Below are positions 11,436 to 22,646 of a DNA stretch of 64,000 nucleotides, in pieces. The stretch lies in contig NC_135505.1 of NCBI RefSeq assembly GCF_052857255.1, positions 49,537,507-49,601,506 on the forward strand, in the 5' to 3' direction. Position 1 is the first letter of the stretch. Every line of letters starts with the position of its first letter. The translations under genes were made by a program, and so were the position numbers. Origin of the DNA: Amblyomma americanum. Lineage: Eukaryota > Arthropoda > Arachnida > Ixodida > Ixodidae. Under the pieces are notes generated by a model. It did no database searches. It saw nothing but the letters and a program-made list of their open reading frames with translations, and was not told where the DNA came from.

Positions 11436-12420
11436 ATGCACTGCTCCAGTAGCCTCAATGTCTGTCTTCCTGATTGCGAAGACTCTCGAAAAATTCATCG
11501 CGAAAAACTACAAATCCAAAAACTTTCCTCTTGTGCCCTACTTGTTGAAGTTTCAAAGAAAGAGCACACAGACACCCTTCTGAAACAGCAGCAGTTTGCC
11601 GACCTACATATCACCACAACTCCACACCGTAGCCTAAACATCATTCAAGGTGTGATATCTGAGCATGACCTGATTCGGGAGCCGAGTCCGACGTCTTTGA
11701 AGGATTCCGCGAGCAAAGTGTCATCGCCCTTCACCGCATCACAATAAGGCGGAACGGTGAAGAGTTAACGGCACTCTACATTGTCCCCACATTTAACCGG
11801 ACACGACTTCCAGAATCGGTGAATGCGTAATTCATTCTTTGCAAAGTCAGACCCTGTGTCCCCAACCCAGGCAGATGTTACAAGTTCCAAAAATATGGGC
11901 ACGGATCAACCACCTGTCGCGGAAAGCTAACTTGTGCAAAGTGTGGTGCACACGACCACCCTATCGAAAACTGCAGAGGCACCCAGACAGAATGCTGCAG
12001 CTGCCATGGGCCACACGCTGCTTACATAAGATCATGTGAAAATTTCAAGAATGAGAAGCAAATCATCCAACTGGTCTGGTCTCGGTGGGCCCGCCATACA
12101 GCTTTGCTGATGTACGCCTTTCTCGGCCCGCGACCAAGCAGCCACTTGCCTCACCAATATTGGACATCCCAGAAGTCAACTTCCCACAAACCTCTGGGAC
12201 AACAAAAACTTCTGAAAGGAAGTCTGCCCCTCGTTACAAATCCCCAAACGCCTCTAGGTCTTCATCAGAGTCGATGGAAGCAACCTCAAACTCTTCAGCT
12301 TCAGAGAGTTCAGGGAGCTCCCCAAAGAGAGTCGGAGTCTTCTGGACCGCCCCAAGCCGAAAAAACATACTCCAGTCAAGCCGCCTCATAAAGGCGGCGA
12401 TGTCTAAATAGCCCCCTCTT
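11436..12420 (+). pseudogene. LINE 2 ORF1 (gag-like, CCHC zinc knuckles)
   Basis: Pieces of the ORF1 RNA-binding protein appear in shifting frames. They are ITTTPHRSLNIIQGVISEHD (about 11610), then VIALHRITIRRNGEELTALY (about 11722), then the zinc-knuckle region (11850-12050): CYKFQKYGHGSTTC, CAKCGAHDHPIENC and CCSCHGPHAAYIRSC. The first and second keep CCHC-like spacing. These knuckles bind the LINE RNA. A serine-rich tail follows to about 12410. The order is typical of tick LINE ORF1 proteins as I know them. Stops and frameshifts at about 11525, 11690 and 11830 rule out function. Confidence 0.75.
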
Positions 12421-12439
12421 TTCTCTTCCTCAAAAACAG

Positions 12440-14110
12440 CCATGACTGCTAGCGCATCATCCAGTGGAACTGCCGAAGGCTACTTAAGAACCTAGGTGAC
12501 ATATACGAAATACTTGCACAGTTGCAACCAAACATACTTCGCCTACAGGAGGCACGCTTAAGCGCCAGACACACAAATGATCTGAAAAATTATGTTTTTT
12601 TTTTCGGAAAAAATGAGAACGCAGTGCACACTATTTGGAGGGCGTTGCCGATGCGGCGAAGAAACCAGCCGGCTGTCATAGCCTTTCGCTGGTTGCCAAT
12701 TTAGAAGCGACGGCAATATTGGGCCGAATTTTTGGGAAAGCAGTAACAGTATGCTCTTCATATATCCCACCCGATCAGCGCATATATGGCGACGAGTTTA
12801 CAAACCCGGCGACCAGCTTCCCGCACCATTCTTGCTGGTTGAAGATTTCAATGCACATCAACCGCTATCTGTATGTACAAGAACTGATTACAGAGGTGCG
12901 CGAACTAAAATTTATATTGTCCTCTGGATCCCGCGTATTTAACAAAAGCCAACATTCTTTAACATCGCACACAACGCATACACGGCAGCAGACCTTGCTA
13001 TCGGTTCTCCATCTCTCTTGGCAACCACAAAGTGGGCTGTCATTATTAATCTATATGGCAGTGACCACTTTCCTATTTCATTGAAAAATATACGAAAAAT
13101 ACATTCAAGTGTAAATAACCCCAGCAAGTTTAAAGAACAGCGGTTGACTGCCAAATGTTCAGAGAACTCTCAGAGTTGCCTTTTAACAATTTCACACTTG
13201 GTCATTGAAGTACAACTCTACACTGCAGATTAACGATAGTGCAGAGAGATGAATTTAACGGACATCTGGCAAAGTAAATAACAAACGTAGACCGTGGTGA
13301 AATCTAGAATTCAAGGAAGCTTGTGAGAATTAAAATAATGCATGGTCGAAATTTCGCAGTTATCCAGCAGTCGCCAGCTTAAAAACTTTAAGAGAGCAAA
13401 AGCCAAGGGCAGACATACCCGCCTTGAGTCGAAACGGGGAAGTTGGAAGTCCTTTTTGTCATGGGTAAACTATTTTACAGATTATAAGGTGTACTACAGC
13501 TTAAAAGCCATAGTGAACACTCAACACCTCTTGCCATCGCTTCTGGTGATTTGACTTCGGCACCAAGCAGGCGCTTGGGGAAGCATTTTGAATATGTGTT
13601 TAGCTCAGCACACTGCACAGATTCTTTACTCAAGTATAAAATAGCTGAGGAACGAAAACTTATTTGCTACAAAAGCCCATCCACAGGGGGGTACCGTTCC
13701 CTCTTTACATTGCAGGAGTTGTAGGAAGCACTAGGAACATGTGGTAATTCAGCAGCCAGCCCTGACAAAATAACATATAACATGCTTAACCTCCTGCATA
13801 AAGACACGCTTGAGACTGTTTTGCTTCTCTTTATCAAGATATGGTCGTCTGCACTGCTGCTAAAAGCATGGAAAGAGGCTATCATTGTACCGATATTGAA
13901 ACAACGGTAAAAATCCACTCTTGTAAGAAAGCAACAGGCAAATTACACTAACTGGTTTCTTGTGCAAACTCTGCAAAAATGATAAATGGCTCTCTTGTGT
14001 ATTATCTTCAGATCATTGCCCTTCTTCAAAAATGGAAAATCGGATTCAGGTCTTGCCGGTCAAGTGCTGGCTAGCTTGAGGTTGAGTGACCTGTGTGATA
14101 TTTTGATGTC
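12440..14110 (+). pseudogene. LINE 2 ORF2, endonuclease and partial RT
   Basis: Endonuclease traces: IQWNCR near 12460, QPNILRLQEARLS (12530), VCSSYIPPDQRIYGDEF (12750), and FLLVEDFNAH (12830), the last being a degenerate version of the GDFNAH block. RT finger region: FTLQEL then PDKITYNMLNLLHK (13705-13800) and WKEAIIVPILKQ (13870). Sequence after 14110 is unrelated, so the catalytic RT motifs are absent. Multiple stops. Confidence 0.7.
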
Positions 14111-14434
14111 TACACTGCAAACCAAGAAAATGTGGATCTCAAATCGTGCGGTGTAAAAGGAAAAACTGAAAAATTCATAGGGTACGTAAGACTGCTGACG
14201 TGCTGTGAAGGCGCAAGCATTAGTGTGTCATCATCAGCGTTCCACCTCGACCCTAGTCGCCCCCTGACAAATGAAACGAAGGCGCTCCTCCGGACGCTGA
14301 TTCCACAAACGCGTAATCCAAAACAGTCCAAGTTAAACAACCGGAGACTCGGTTCGATTACCTGCCGTGAGCAAGCCTCCAACCTAAGAGACATATCGTT
14401 TATGCAACGACAAACCGTATGACAACACCCGCAG

Positions 14435-14473
14435 CGGTTTACGACGAACGGTTGCGTCACAACTTTGGTACGA
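14435..14473 (+). repeat. direct repeat copy 1 (cggtttacgacgaacgg core)
   Basis: About 39 bp, repeated at 14817-14854 with few differences. Both copies share cggtttacgacgaacgg and a following tttggtacga. The two copies bracket a SINE remnant. Confidence 0.8.
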
Positions 14474-14517
14474 AAATTGGTTTTTGAGAAAAAGGCGCAG
14501 TAAATATTTATGGTTTC

Positions 14518-14615
14518 GGCAAATTTAAACATCCCAAAGCGGCCCAGGCTATGCGGGACACCATAATGAAGGGGTTCGGAAATTTCTACCACCATGGGTT
14601 TTATAGCGTGCAGTA
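14518..14615 (-). mobile_element. SINE remnant, family B, diverged
   Basis: Similar to the SINE at 28215-28371: aaacatcccaaagcggccca, then ctatgcgggacacc, then ggaaatttctaccaccatggg. The head beyond about 14615 is unrecognisable. This is an old, 5'-truncated copy. Confidence 0.65.
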
Positions 14616-14816
14616 GGTGGCAAAAATTTCAAGAGTACTTCACTGTCTCACATTTCGGTGGATACCTCAACCACTCATTAAGAAGTAAGCAATTTGGAAG
14701 GCATAAAATTGAGCGTGCATATGTTGTCAGTTCAAATCCTTGTCACAAGCTAGCCACCAGCTGGACTAGCACATGTAAGCTACATACAACTAGAAATTGC
14801 ATGACATCTGCCGGAA

Positions 14817-14854
14817 CGGTTTACGACGAACGGCTGCTCACAATTTTGGTACGA
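14817..14854 (+). repeat. direct repeat copy 2
   Basis: Second copy of the 14435-14473 repeat, 382 bp downstream in the same orientation. Confidence 0.8.
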
Positions 14855-14859
14855 ATGTA

Positions 14860-17800
14860 GTCAGCAAAACTGGCGCCATATTTAGGTCAACCAGTGGGGG
14901 TTATATACATATATCATTACTTGGCGACCAGCCAAAAAAAAAAGAGGTGAGATGAACGATGGCAGTAAGATGATTTTGATGGCTGCTGGCCTAGCGCGAG
15001 CGCTCCTTTCCGCGTCTCTGCCAGCTTAGTCGTCTTTGTGACACTACCCGTGGCTGCCGAGCGATCATCTTGATCTTGAATAGAAGACACCGACGAAGAG
15101 ATGCGCTCAATGTTACTGGGTTCAGAGGGCGGTACAACAGAAATGACATAGGGGGAAGTGCTGTCCGCAACGATGAAAGAGTTGGGCGAATGAATCCTGG
15201 TCCACGTAGCTTCCGTGCCGCAGGTCAGCAGGAGCCGCCGGCCGAAGTCTTTGGACGCACCGAACGGCAGGGGCAGGGGGGCTGTATCCTTGCGTACGGG
15301 CTGTGTCTCGGGTCGGTCGGGTCAAGGGGTCATGGGGTCATATAGACTTGCGATGATGTATAAGATTGTGTGAAACGGAGAAGCTCGGCTGCTTGACGAC
15401 GTAACTCTATTCATCTTGCCGTCAATGCGATTTTCTCTACTAGCTCCAAGTACACAAACTAGAACCCGCACTAAAAAACAAACGCATGGCGGAAGCTTTC
15501 TCATATAGGAAGTAGTAAAGCTTTCGAATTAAAAAGTCAATCTGGGGGAACGCGGATTCCGCATTGATGAACTTTATCTATTGGTAAGACATTTGTTCCA
15601 GTAGAATTTCGCCATGCTATGAATTCATATGCGTGCTTTTCCGAACACGTGATCGTTTTGAAGCGGGCGAACGCAATGAGAAAACTGAAGCTCCAAAACA
15701 TTTTTATTATTAAGAAAGCGCGCTCCTTGCGTGTGATAGCTAACAGAAATAGCAGTGTTGGCGGACACATTTAAATGATCTAAACTTGGCTAGCGGGTAA
15801 CGAAAGCGTTCCCGTTGGTTGAAAGACAGTGCCTTGAAGTTGACATGAACATCTCCGAAACTCTAAACGTGGAGACAAGAATTAAAGTCTGGAAAACACA
15901 GCATGTTAGATCTTAATTGATAATAACATTCTGTCATAGTCTGAACAGTGCAAAAGCCAGCGTTTACTTCCTCTATTGATATGTGCTGCCTCTCAATTTG
16001 TCGAGATTCGGATCGACCCCAAAGGCGGAACCTCTCGACTGGCGCCTTGCAGCAGCTTTACTGTTAGGAGGCGACAGCCGCCTTTGTAGTGGCAGGAGAA
16101 ATATAATAGCAAAAAAATACGGAGTGCATTTTTTCAGATAGTTTGTTAGGAGCTGTGGAATTGAAAAGAGGCGGTAGACGGACAATGACAGCCCTTTCTA
16201 TTTTTTCACTCGATCAATGCGAGTCGCTTCCGGTCTCCAGGCGCTTGAAGTCCACTGCAGCTACCCTGCTGTTGGAAGCTATTACTTGCCGGAAGTGGCC
16301 GGAACTAGAGGGAAGTTCTATGAACCAACTGTTATTGGATGATTTTTCGTGACTGTAACTTATTTTTTCTTGCATCTTCTATAAGGTGACCAGCCACTAG
16401 TTACACGCAGTGCTAATGCTCCGTGCTATAAAAGAAACATATTTACTCTTCCGTACCACGTAATGCCTTACAATGTTTGATAGAGAAAAAAAAATTATGT
16501 CTCGTCATCCAGGGTAGGCGTAAGCATGAAATGCATACCAGTGTTGGTGCGTTCTTTTCTACCACGACCCATAGATGGCGTTAGGCGCTCTCACTGAACA
16601 GTGTTTATGTAGATGCTCCTTCAGGGAGTAGATTTGCGCGAAGCCGCATTATGTTTAAGCTCTGCGGGAAAGTCAGTTCTCGTGTGACAGGAGCCATGAC
16701 TGGGGGCGGGGGCACCGCCGGTTGTGTTAGGTACTTTGCTTGCTTTTTTTTAGGCCATAATTAATGTACGATATACCAGAAAAAACACATTTTGCTTGTG
16801 CACTGTTTCAGTTCACAGCTATTGACGCAATAATAAAGCATTTTTTCTAACAACACTGCACTGGCGACTCGGTATTAAGGTAAGTCGTTCGGAAATCTTC
16901 AATGATTTGCCCAGCATTTTGCGGCATCACGGCATGCACGGTATCATCATGCATTTAATTAAGCATAAAACAGTACTCGCTACGGTAAACAGACTTTCAA
17001 CACAGCGTGTACCCCTGCCGGATTCCGCTCACCGCAAGTAACAGTGCCATTACAAAAGCCCATGTGCAGATGGCGCAAGGTGGCGCATACCAGAGTATCG
17101 CATTCCTCCTCTCCACGCCTCCGGACCTGGAAGGTATACGCAACCGCTGCCTAGTGTATACAGAGCAAGTCACCTTTGTGACGCCAAGCTTATGTGCCTT
17201 CAGAATGCAATTATTTTAGGGGATAATTTAAAACACTCCGTAGTTTGAACACCTAGAACCGACGATGTCGTGAACTAACACTTACAAGAAAAAATAAACG
17301 AGAATTTTTGAACATTTTTTTATCAGCAGCTTGTGAACTTATCCAAGCTCTATTGGACAAGCCAGAGCTGTTTGAAGAGCAATTTATCTGGGCTTTATAG
17401 CTGGGCTCTATAACCTTGTACCTTCCCAGCCCGGCGGCACGAAGAAAGCGAAGGCGGTACCCTGAAAATTTTTGCAGTAAATTTAACTGAAGGAAGTCTG
17501 GGCCTGAGTAAAAGGAGCACTGCACCTGTTAAGTTGGCTGCGGTGCAACGAACTGCAACATTTAACGTCAGCGTGACCATGCGTTCGCCGCTCCACGAAT
17601 AGCGTTACGATTGGCCTAACGAAAACAGATGCGCTGCTGGAGTAAGTACAGAAACATTATATCCCAATGGCTGCCGACCAAGTCTCCTGGCTACTGGGCT
17701 GGAAATGCTGCGGCAGTCGGCCGAGTTTTTTCTTCGAGTGCTCTAGGTATCGCCGCCATCAGCCGCGGTTCTTCTTCCCGCTGAAGAGAGGCCTCAGCAT

Positions 17801-19630
17801 TCGTTGCTGTGTATGGTTCTATACTTGCTGCCGTATTCAGTTGCTCTCTCTTCCAGTCTTCGCAGTGCATACAGCGTCCGCGGTTGCTTGCCCCGTTTCA
17901 AGCGGCGTGGCGTTCACCTGCTTTCGTCTAGTCTGTCTGACGCATTCAGTAACGTCGGCTGCCCTCTCACCTTTCTGTGGGGCCAATGCAGATCGAGATT
18001 CGTGCGGCCACATGTATCTGCGGTGCCCCAAGCGCATAGCCGTGTTATTTTCAACAGCAGCGTCAACAACGCGCGCGGTCCCCTGATAGAAGAAGCTTCT
18101 CTTACACTCACCGTTCGGACACTATTGTATCCCTGCGTTGCTACACTCAGAACTGAGCATTATGAAGCATTGAACGGAAATTTCAAGGTTGATGATGATG
18201 GCGATGCTGATTCTGTCCTGTTCTACGTTGTGTCCTTGTGGTGGGCCACCATTTGCGCTTTTGAGTAGCAGCTTGCAACACTGCTTGCAACTTGCACACA
18301 GTGTAAGTTGAATAGAACCACTGCAGTCTCCTTTCGTGATCTTTTAACCCTTAGCGGTACCTCAAAGCTGCGCAGTAAGACTGAGCAGCGAACAGGGTTG
18401 CTTGATTACTTTTGGTAAATACGATACGTCTATTTGCTGACCTTGATATCCAAGTTAAATTGCCTTTTTGCCTCAAGGACTTTTATTCAGCAGCATATTT
18501 CAGCTGCGCCACGATAGATCGCTGTCAAGAAATTCTATGCAGGGTTACGTTGTACCGCAGGACTGTATTTTCTGTGCGAAAATTTTTGTAAATAAAAGAA
18601 CTCTAATACGTGAGCCTTTAAAATTTATTGATGCATACAATTTGCTTGAATGACCTTCAAATTTTTTGTACGTCCTGGGGTATGTTATATTCCGAAAGGC
18701 AACGAAAATTGAGAATAAATAACAAGCTTGATGAGACAGGAGTGGTTTGAAAGTTTTACGGCAGAAAACAGTAGCCAGTCCATATCAACGGGCTTTTTTA
18801 AGCAAAAAGAAGCAGAGCGCAGTTGCTCCGATCTCTGCTGCTGAGTAGTTTTGGTTTTCAGAAAAGTTAACCGCCAAGTCGTTTTCAGACACTTTTAAGC
18901 TCTGTGTCATCTTAGCTTGTGTTGTTACTGTCGGGCTTGTCGTTAGAGCCGTGTGACACAATTATCGTTCCAAGGAGGTCTACTAAATGACTGCACTCTT
19001 CTCCTCAGCGAAACCTTATTACTAGTGAAACTGCTAGGAATACCTGTAAGATAAATTAAAAATGTGACATTCCGGCCTCACATAAAATTTTCAAAACAGG
19101 CAACGATTAAATGATCTTGTTCTTGCCTATCAGACGTTTGCATCTGTATATAAACGGCGATTCCAGCTGGGATTTTATCAGGGCGGATTAAAAATAAAAT
19201 AAAAGAGTCTTACTTGGTCGCGAAAACAGTTGCTACGTCAGGACCCATTGTTTAACTGTCGGTCACTCTTTGGTACGCTGCGATTTGCATTACGGGCGCA
19301 TTTTTATACCGAGACGGCTGTGAAGGGTACGTTTCCGCTTCTGCGGCGTAATAGGCCCTAATGCGAAGGAAAAATAAAGAGCAGAAGGCAGTGGCGCCAT
19401 TTTCCGCACTACGAATTGCTGGCGTGCTTTGCACGCAGGGGCGTGAATTAGTGCTTGCACCGCACGCACCTGTCTGCGTAGATGGCGCCATGCGATGGCA
19501 CAGCCAACGGCGCAGTTCAGCAGTGCACATAGATATATTTTCCATAGCCGTACGGCTAAAACGTCCAATACGACCATGCTAGCGATTGCCGGGATACCCT
19601 CCGACCGGGACCGAGACCCTCTGAACCGAG
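14860..19630. other. no recognisable gene or element
   Basis: About 4.8 kb with no coding pattern I can support. The longest open frames (17667-18086 and 17804-18268) overlap each other in different frames, have cysteine- and leucine-rich random-looking translations and no family resemblance. A partial gat triplet run lies at 18190-18210. Confidence 0.45.
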
Positions 19631-19677
19631 ACACCCAATAAATATAAATACCCACGAGAGCAGCAGATTGGACAGCC

Positions 19678-19751
19678 GTCGCCGTAGCTCAGTAGCTAAG
19701 AGCACCGGACGCGATATTCGGAGATCATGGGTGCGGATCCCACCGGCGGCA
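19678..19751 (+). repeat. tRNA-like segment, array copy 1
   Basis: Folds as a tRNA: acceptor gtcgccg pairs with cggcggc through one G-U, the D-arm stem is gctc/gagc, the anticodon stem is ccgga/ttcgg and the T-arm is tggg/ccca. The 7-nt anticodon loop cgcgata lacks the conserved U33. A box (tagctcagtagctaagagc) and B box (gggtgcggatccc, one change from the better copies) lie at pol III spacing. Best read as a tRNA-derived retroposon head, not a working tRNA. Confidence 0.7.
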
Positions 19752-20171
19752 TGGCTGTTTTTTCTGCTGCTTTTTAAGTAATTTTCTTTAAGCACTTTAT
19801 TATTCTAAGCATTATTATCTCACTGATAAGCACAACACATTAAAAAAATAACGTTCCCCTATGCGCCTTGGGTTCGGTGACTGTTGGCTCCCTTCATTAG
19901 TTTGTCAAACGTTCCCCTCACTTCCTTTGCCTTGTCTGCTAATAGCTTAACTAGGGTGTCGGTTCTGGCAGTCTTGATGCCATAGGTAGCATAAGAGGGC
20001 TCTCGCGCAGTTTCCGCCCTCGCCGTTAGATGACGTTCTACGTCACGCTCGCGGTATTACAGGACGTGCTACGTCCGCCGCTATGGTCGAGGGCGGCGCT
20101 GGTGAACACTCTCAAGGTTCGCTTACACCCAATAAACATAAATACCCACGAGAGCAGCAGATTGGACAGCC

Positions 20172-20245
20172 GTCACCGTAGCACAGTTGGTAAGAGCACC
20201 GGACGCGATATTCGGAGATCGTGGGTTCCGAACCCACCGACGGCA
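20172..20245 (+). repeat. tRNA-like segment, array copy 2
   Basis: Same fold; the T-arm gtggg/cccac is perfect. Loop gcgata again without U33. The D-stem is weakened (gcac/gagc). Confidence 0.7.
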
Positions 20246-20667
20246 TAGTTGTTTTTTCTGCTGCTTTATAAGTTATTTTCTTTAAGCAATTTATTAATCT
20301 AAGTATTATTGTCCCACTGATAAGCACAACACATTAAAAATATATAACGTTCCCCTATGCACCTTGGTTTCGGTGACTGTTGGCTCCCTTCATAAATTTG
20401 TCAAACGGGCCCCTCACTTCCTTTGCCTTGTCTGCTAATAGCTTAACGAGGGTCTCGGTTCTGGCAGTCTTGATGCCATAGGTAGAATAAGAGGGCTCTC
20501 GCGCAGTTTCCGCCCTCGCCGTTAGATGACGTTCCACGTCCCGTTCGCGTTATTACAGGACGGGCTACGTCCGCCGCTATGGTCGAGGGTGGCGCTGGTG
20601 AACACTCTGAAGGTTCGCTTACACCCAATGAACATAAATACCCACGAGAGCAGCAGATTGGACAGCC

Positions 20668-20741
20668 GTCGCCGTAGCTCAGTTGGTAAGAGCACCGTAC
20701 GCGATATCCGGAGATCATGGGTTTGGATCGCACAGGCGGCA
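20668..20741 (+). repeat. tRNA-like segment, array copy 3
   Basis: Same segment with substitutions (ccgtacgcgatatccgg in the anticodon arm; B box gggtttggatcgc, partly degraded). Confidence 0.7.
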
Positions 20742-20877
20742 TGGTTGTTTTTTCTGCTGCTTTATAAGTAATTATCTTTAAGCAATTTTTTAATCTTAGT
20801 ATTATTATCCCACTAATAAGCACAACACCTTAAAAAATAAAAAAATAACGTTCCCCTATGCACCTTGGTTTCGGTGA

Positions 20878-20879
<2 letters not shown>

Positions 20880-20963
<84 letters not shown>

Positions 20964-20968
20964 TATGT
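20880..20968. repeat. (AT)n microsatellite
   Basis: About 80 bp of uninterrupted AT ending in aaatatatg. It marks the break between the tandem array and the inverted copies. The length is likely to be unreliable in assembly. Confidence 0.95.
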
Positions 20969-21037
20969 TTAATTGATAGTGGCAATCAGTTGGTTTTTAA
21001 AGAAACCTACCTATAACGCAGCAGAAAGAAACCCAAT

Positions 21038-21110
21038 GCCGCCGGTGGGATCCGAACCCATGACCTCCGAATATCGCGTCCGGTGCTCTACCAACTGAGC
21101 TGCGCAACGG
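21038..21110 (-). repeat. tRNA-like segment, inverted copy
   Basis: On the minus strand the segment has agctcagttggtagagc (A box) and gggttcggatccc (B box), the closest to a functional pol III promoter among the five copies. The acceptor stem is disturbed (gttgcgc). Confidence 0.7.
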
Positions 21111-21469
21111 CTGTCCAGTCTGCTGCTCTCGTGGGTATTTATGCTTGTTGTGTGTAAGCCAACCCTAAGAGTGTCCACCAGCGCCACCCTCGTCGATAGG
21201 GGCGGAAGTGGCACGTCCTGTAATACCGCGAGTGGGACGTAGAACGTCATCGAACGGCGAGGGCGGAAACTGTGCGAGAACCCTCTTATGCTACCTATGG
21301 CATCAAGACTGCCAGAACCGATGCCCTCGATGACGTTCTACGTCACACTCGCGGTATTATAGGACGTGTTACGTCCACCGCTATGGACGAGGGTGGCGCT
21401 GTTGAGCACTCTCAACATTCGCTTAAACCTAAAAGACATAAATACCCACGAGAGCAGCAGATTGCACTG

Positions 21470-21544
21470 CCTTCACTGTAGCGGAGTTGGTAGAGCACCG
21501 GACGCGATATTCTGGGGTCGTGGTTTCGGATCCCATCGGCGGCA
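21470..21544 (+). repeat. tRNA-like segment, last copy
   Basis: Diverged copy with gtagcggagttggtagagc as A box and ggtttcggatccc as B box. It is followed by tttttttttctgctgctt as in the others. Confidence 0.65.
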
Positions 21545-21709
21545 TGTTTTTTTTTCTGCTGCTTTATAAGTAATTTTCTTTAAAAACCAGTTGATTGGCA
21601 CTAGAAATTAAAAAAAATTGAGACATTCATCTGTGCACCTAGGTTTTGGTGACGGTTGGCTTCCTTTATATGTTTTTCAAACGAGCCCCTCGTTTCATTG
21701 CCTTGTCTA

Positions 21710-21712
<3 letters not shown>

Positions 21713-21774
<62 letters not shown>
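21713..21774. repeat. (AT)n microsatellite
   Basis: About 60 bp. It replaces the array unit after ccttgtctactaat, where the tandem copies read on as ctaatagctt, so the AT tract appears to have grown from the taat of the unit. Confidence 0.95.
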
Positions 21775-21779
<5 letters not shown>

Positions 21780-22457
21780 GCTTTGAGAAAAGCTTCATTG
21801 AGGCAGAGATTTATTTTGTTTAGACATTTTCGCAGAGCCTTTCCTTTGTAAAAACTGAAGTTACAGCGATCTTCCTCCTTTTCTTACGTAGTTGGCATTG
21901 GCACAGATGTCCGACACATGAACACCAAGAAAACGCATGGGGGAAAGAAAATGGGTTTTGAAGAAAAAGTACCAGAGAAGGGGAGAAAGAGAGAGTAAAA
22001 AGAGTAAAAGAGAAAAAGGCAGCCATTGTCTGGAAGACGTTGAAGTGACGAGCGTTAGCTTTATTGGCCATGCGTAAAACGAAAGTCTTTCCGCATCCAA
22101 CTGGGCAGCGAAGAAAACCCTGAGCGGTTCTGAAAAATCACAACTTTGCCACCTAGCGGAGCGATCGACGCCTGGCGCTATCTATCAGTGAAATTACAAT
22201 GCACATCTCCCCGTTGTCGAGTCACAGCGCCTCAAGATACGCCCCAAACGGAATTTGCTTCGTTTGAGGGGTCAAGGCGGCCCTAGGATTCGGCTTGTGT
22301 GCGATATGGCAACGCCTCAATTAGTAATAGCATGTAAGAATGTTTACCTGTTATATAATTGTGGGTTTATTGATATACCAAAATTATAGGGTTTTATTTG
22401 CCTACCAAATTCGGTACACAACTGTCCCCCGATGGGTGCCCCTTGTTGTCGGAGTAT
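21775..22457. other. no recognisable gene or element; left flank of the Gypsy insertion
   Basis: No coding pattern or repeat recognised. A purine-rich stretch lies at 21930-22020. Confidence 0.5.
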
Positions 22458-22461
22458 ATAT

Positions 22462-22646
22462 TGTCACCGATAAACGGTCGAAGCACTCAAACCAGGTTCA
22501 ATTAGACAGGCTGGGCGTGCAAGAGAGCAGGGAGCTCGAGAGAGGAAGAATATACAAACCTCTAGCCCCTAGAGTGCGCAAGGCACGGCAAGACCCATCT
22601 GAAACAGTTCGACCGCAGTATGGCGATACTGGATTGATTGGTACTG
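22462..22646 (-). repeat. Gypsy 3' LTR, larger part (remainder at 27153-27157)
   Basis: Reads tgtcaccgataaacggtcga onward and matches the right LTR at 32371-32558. It stops at gtactg, where LINE B begins. The last bases of the LTR (tggca) lie beyond LINE B at 27153-27157, after a repeated gtactg (27147-27152). The rejoined length is about 190 bp, against 188 bp for the other LTR. Confidence 0.9.

Larger units (their letters stand above)
11383..14120 (+). mobile_element. non-LTR retrotransposon (LINE 2, zinc-knuckle ORF1 type), decayed
   Basis: Directly right of the Harbinger target duplication lies a LINE in order ORF1 (11436-12420), endonuclease (12440-13230), then RT fingers (13690-14110). 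It stops before the RT catalytic aspartates, so the 3' part is missing. The ORF1 with several CCHC knuckles followed by an APE-type endonuclease fits the Jockey/R1/I group. No open frame exceeds about 150 codons. Confidence 0.8.
19634..20879 (+). repeat. tandem array, about 495-bp unit, each with a tRNA-like segment
   Basis: The unit starts at cccaataaacataaataccc and includes cacgagagcagcag, a 74-nt tRNA-like segment, a tttttctgctgctt tail, ttcccctatgcaccttgg, and gctcccttcat on to gccgccctcgcc-type sequence. Starts at 19634, 20128 and 20624 give periods of 494 and 496 bp; the third unit is cut short at 20879 by an AT microsatellite. Copies are visually over 90 percent alike, so the array is young or homogenised. 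It may be a tandemly amplified SINE or composite repeat; I cannot assign a family. Confidence 0.85.
20969..21712. repeat. head-to-head inverted pair of the array unit
   Basis: A minus-strand copy (about 20969-21322) and a plus-strand copy (about 21326-21712) of the 495-bp unit meet head to head in the region gcatcaagactgccagaacc. Both share a tail variant with aaaccaactgattgccac and its counterpart aaaccagttgattggcac, which the three tandem copies lack. The pair therefore belongs to a different subfamily from the tandem array. Confidence 0.75.

Noticed and set aside
15070..15345. GC-rich open frames on both strands
   Set aside because: Arginine- and proline-rich translations on both strands are expected from base composition; no motif recognised.
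17667..18268. Two overlapping open frames of 139 and 154 codons
   Set aside because: They are in different frames over the same DNA, show no domain and have no splice or start context that favours either.
19556..19795. Minus-strand open frame with a GIRTHDLRIS-like peptide
   Set aside because: It is the antisense translation of the tRNA-like segment; such peptides are a known annotation artefact of tRNA-derived repeats.
19678..20741. Functional tRNA gene cluster
   Set aside because: Loop lacks U33, stems vary among copies and the units are embedded in a long repeat, which fits a tRNA-derived retroposon better.
22340..22646. Upstream extension of LINE B ORF1 as native coding sequence
   Set aside because: This part is genomic flank plus antisense Gypsy LTR, so the in-frame continuation is most likely accidental.
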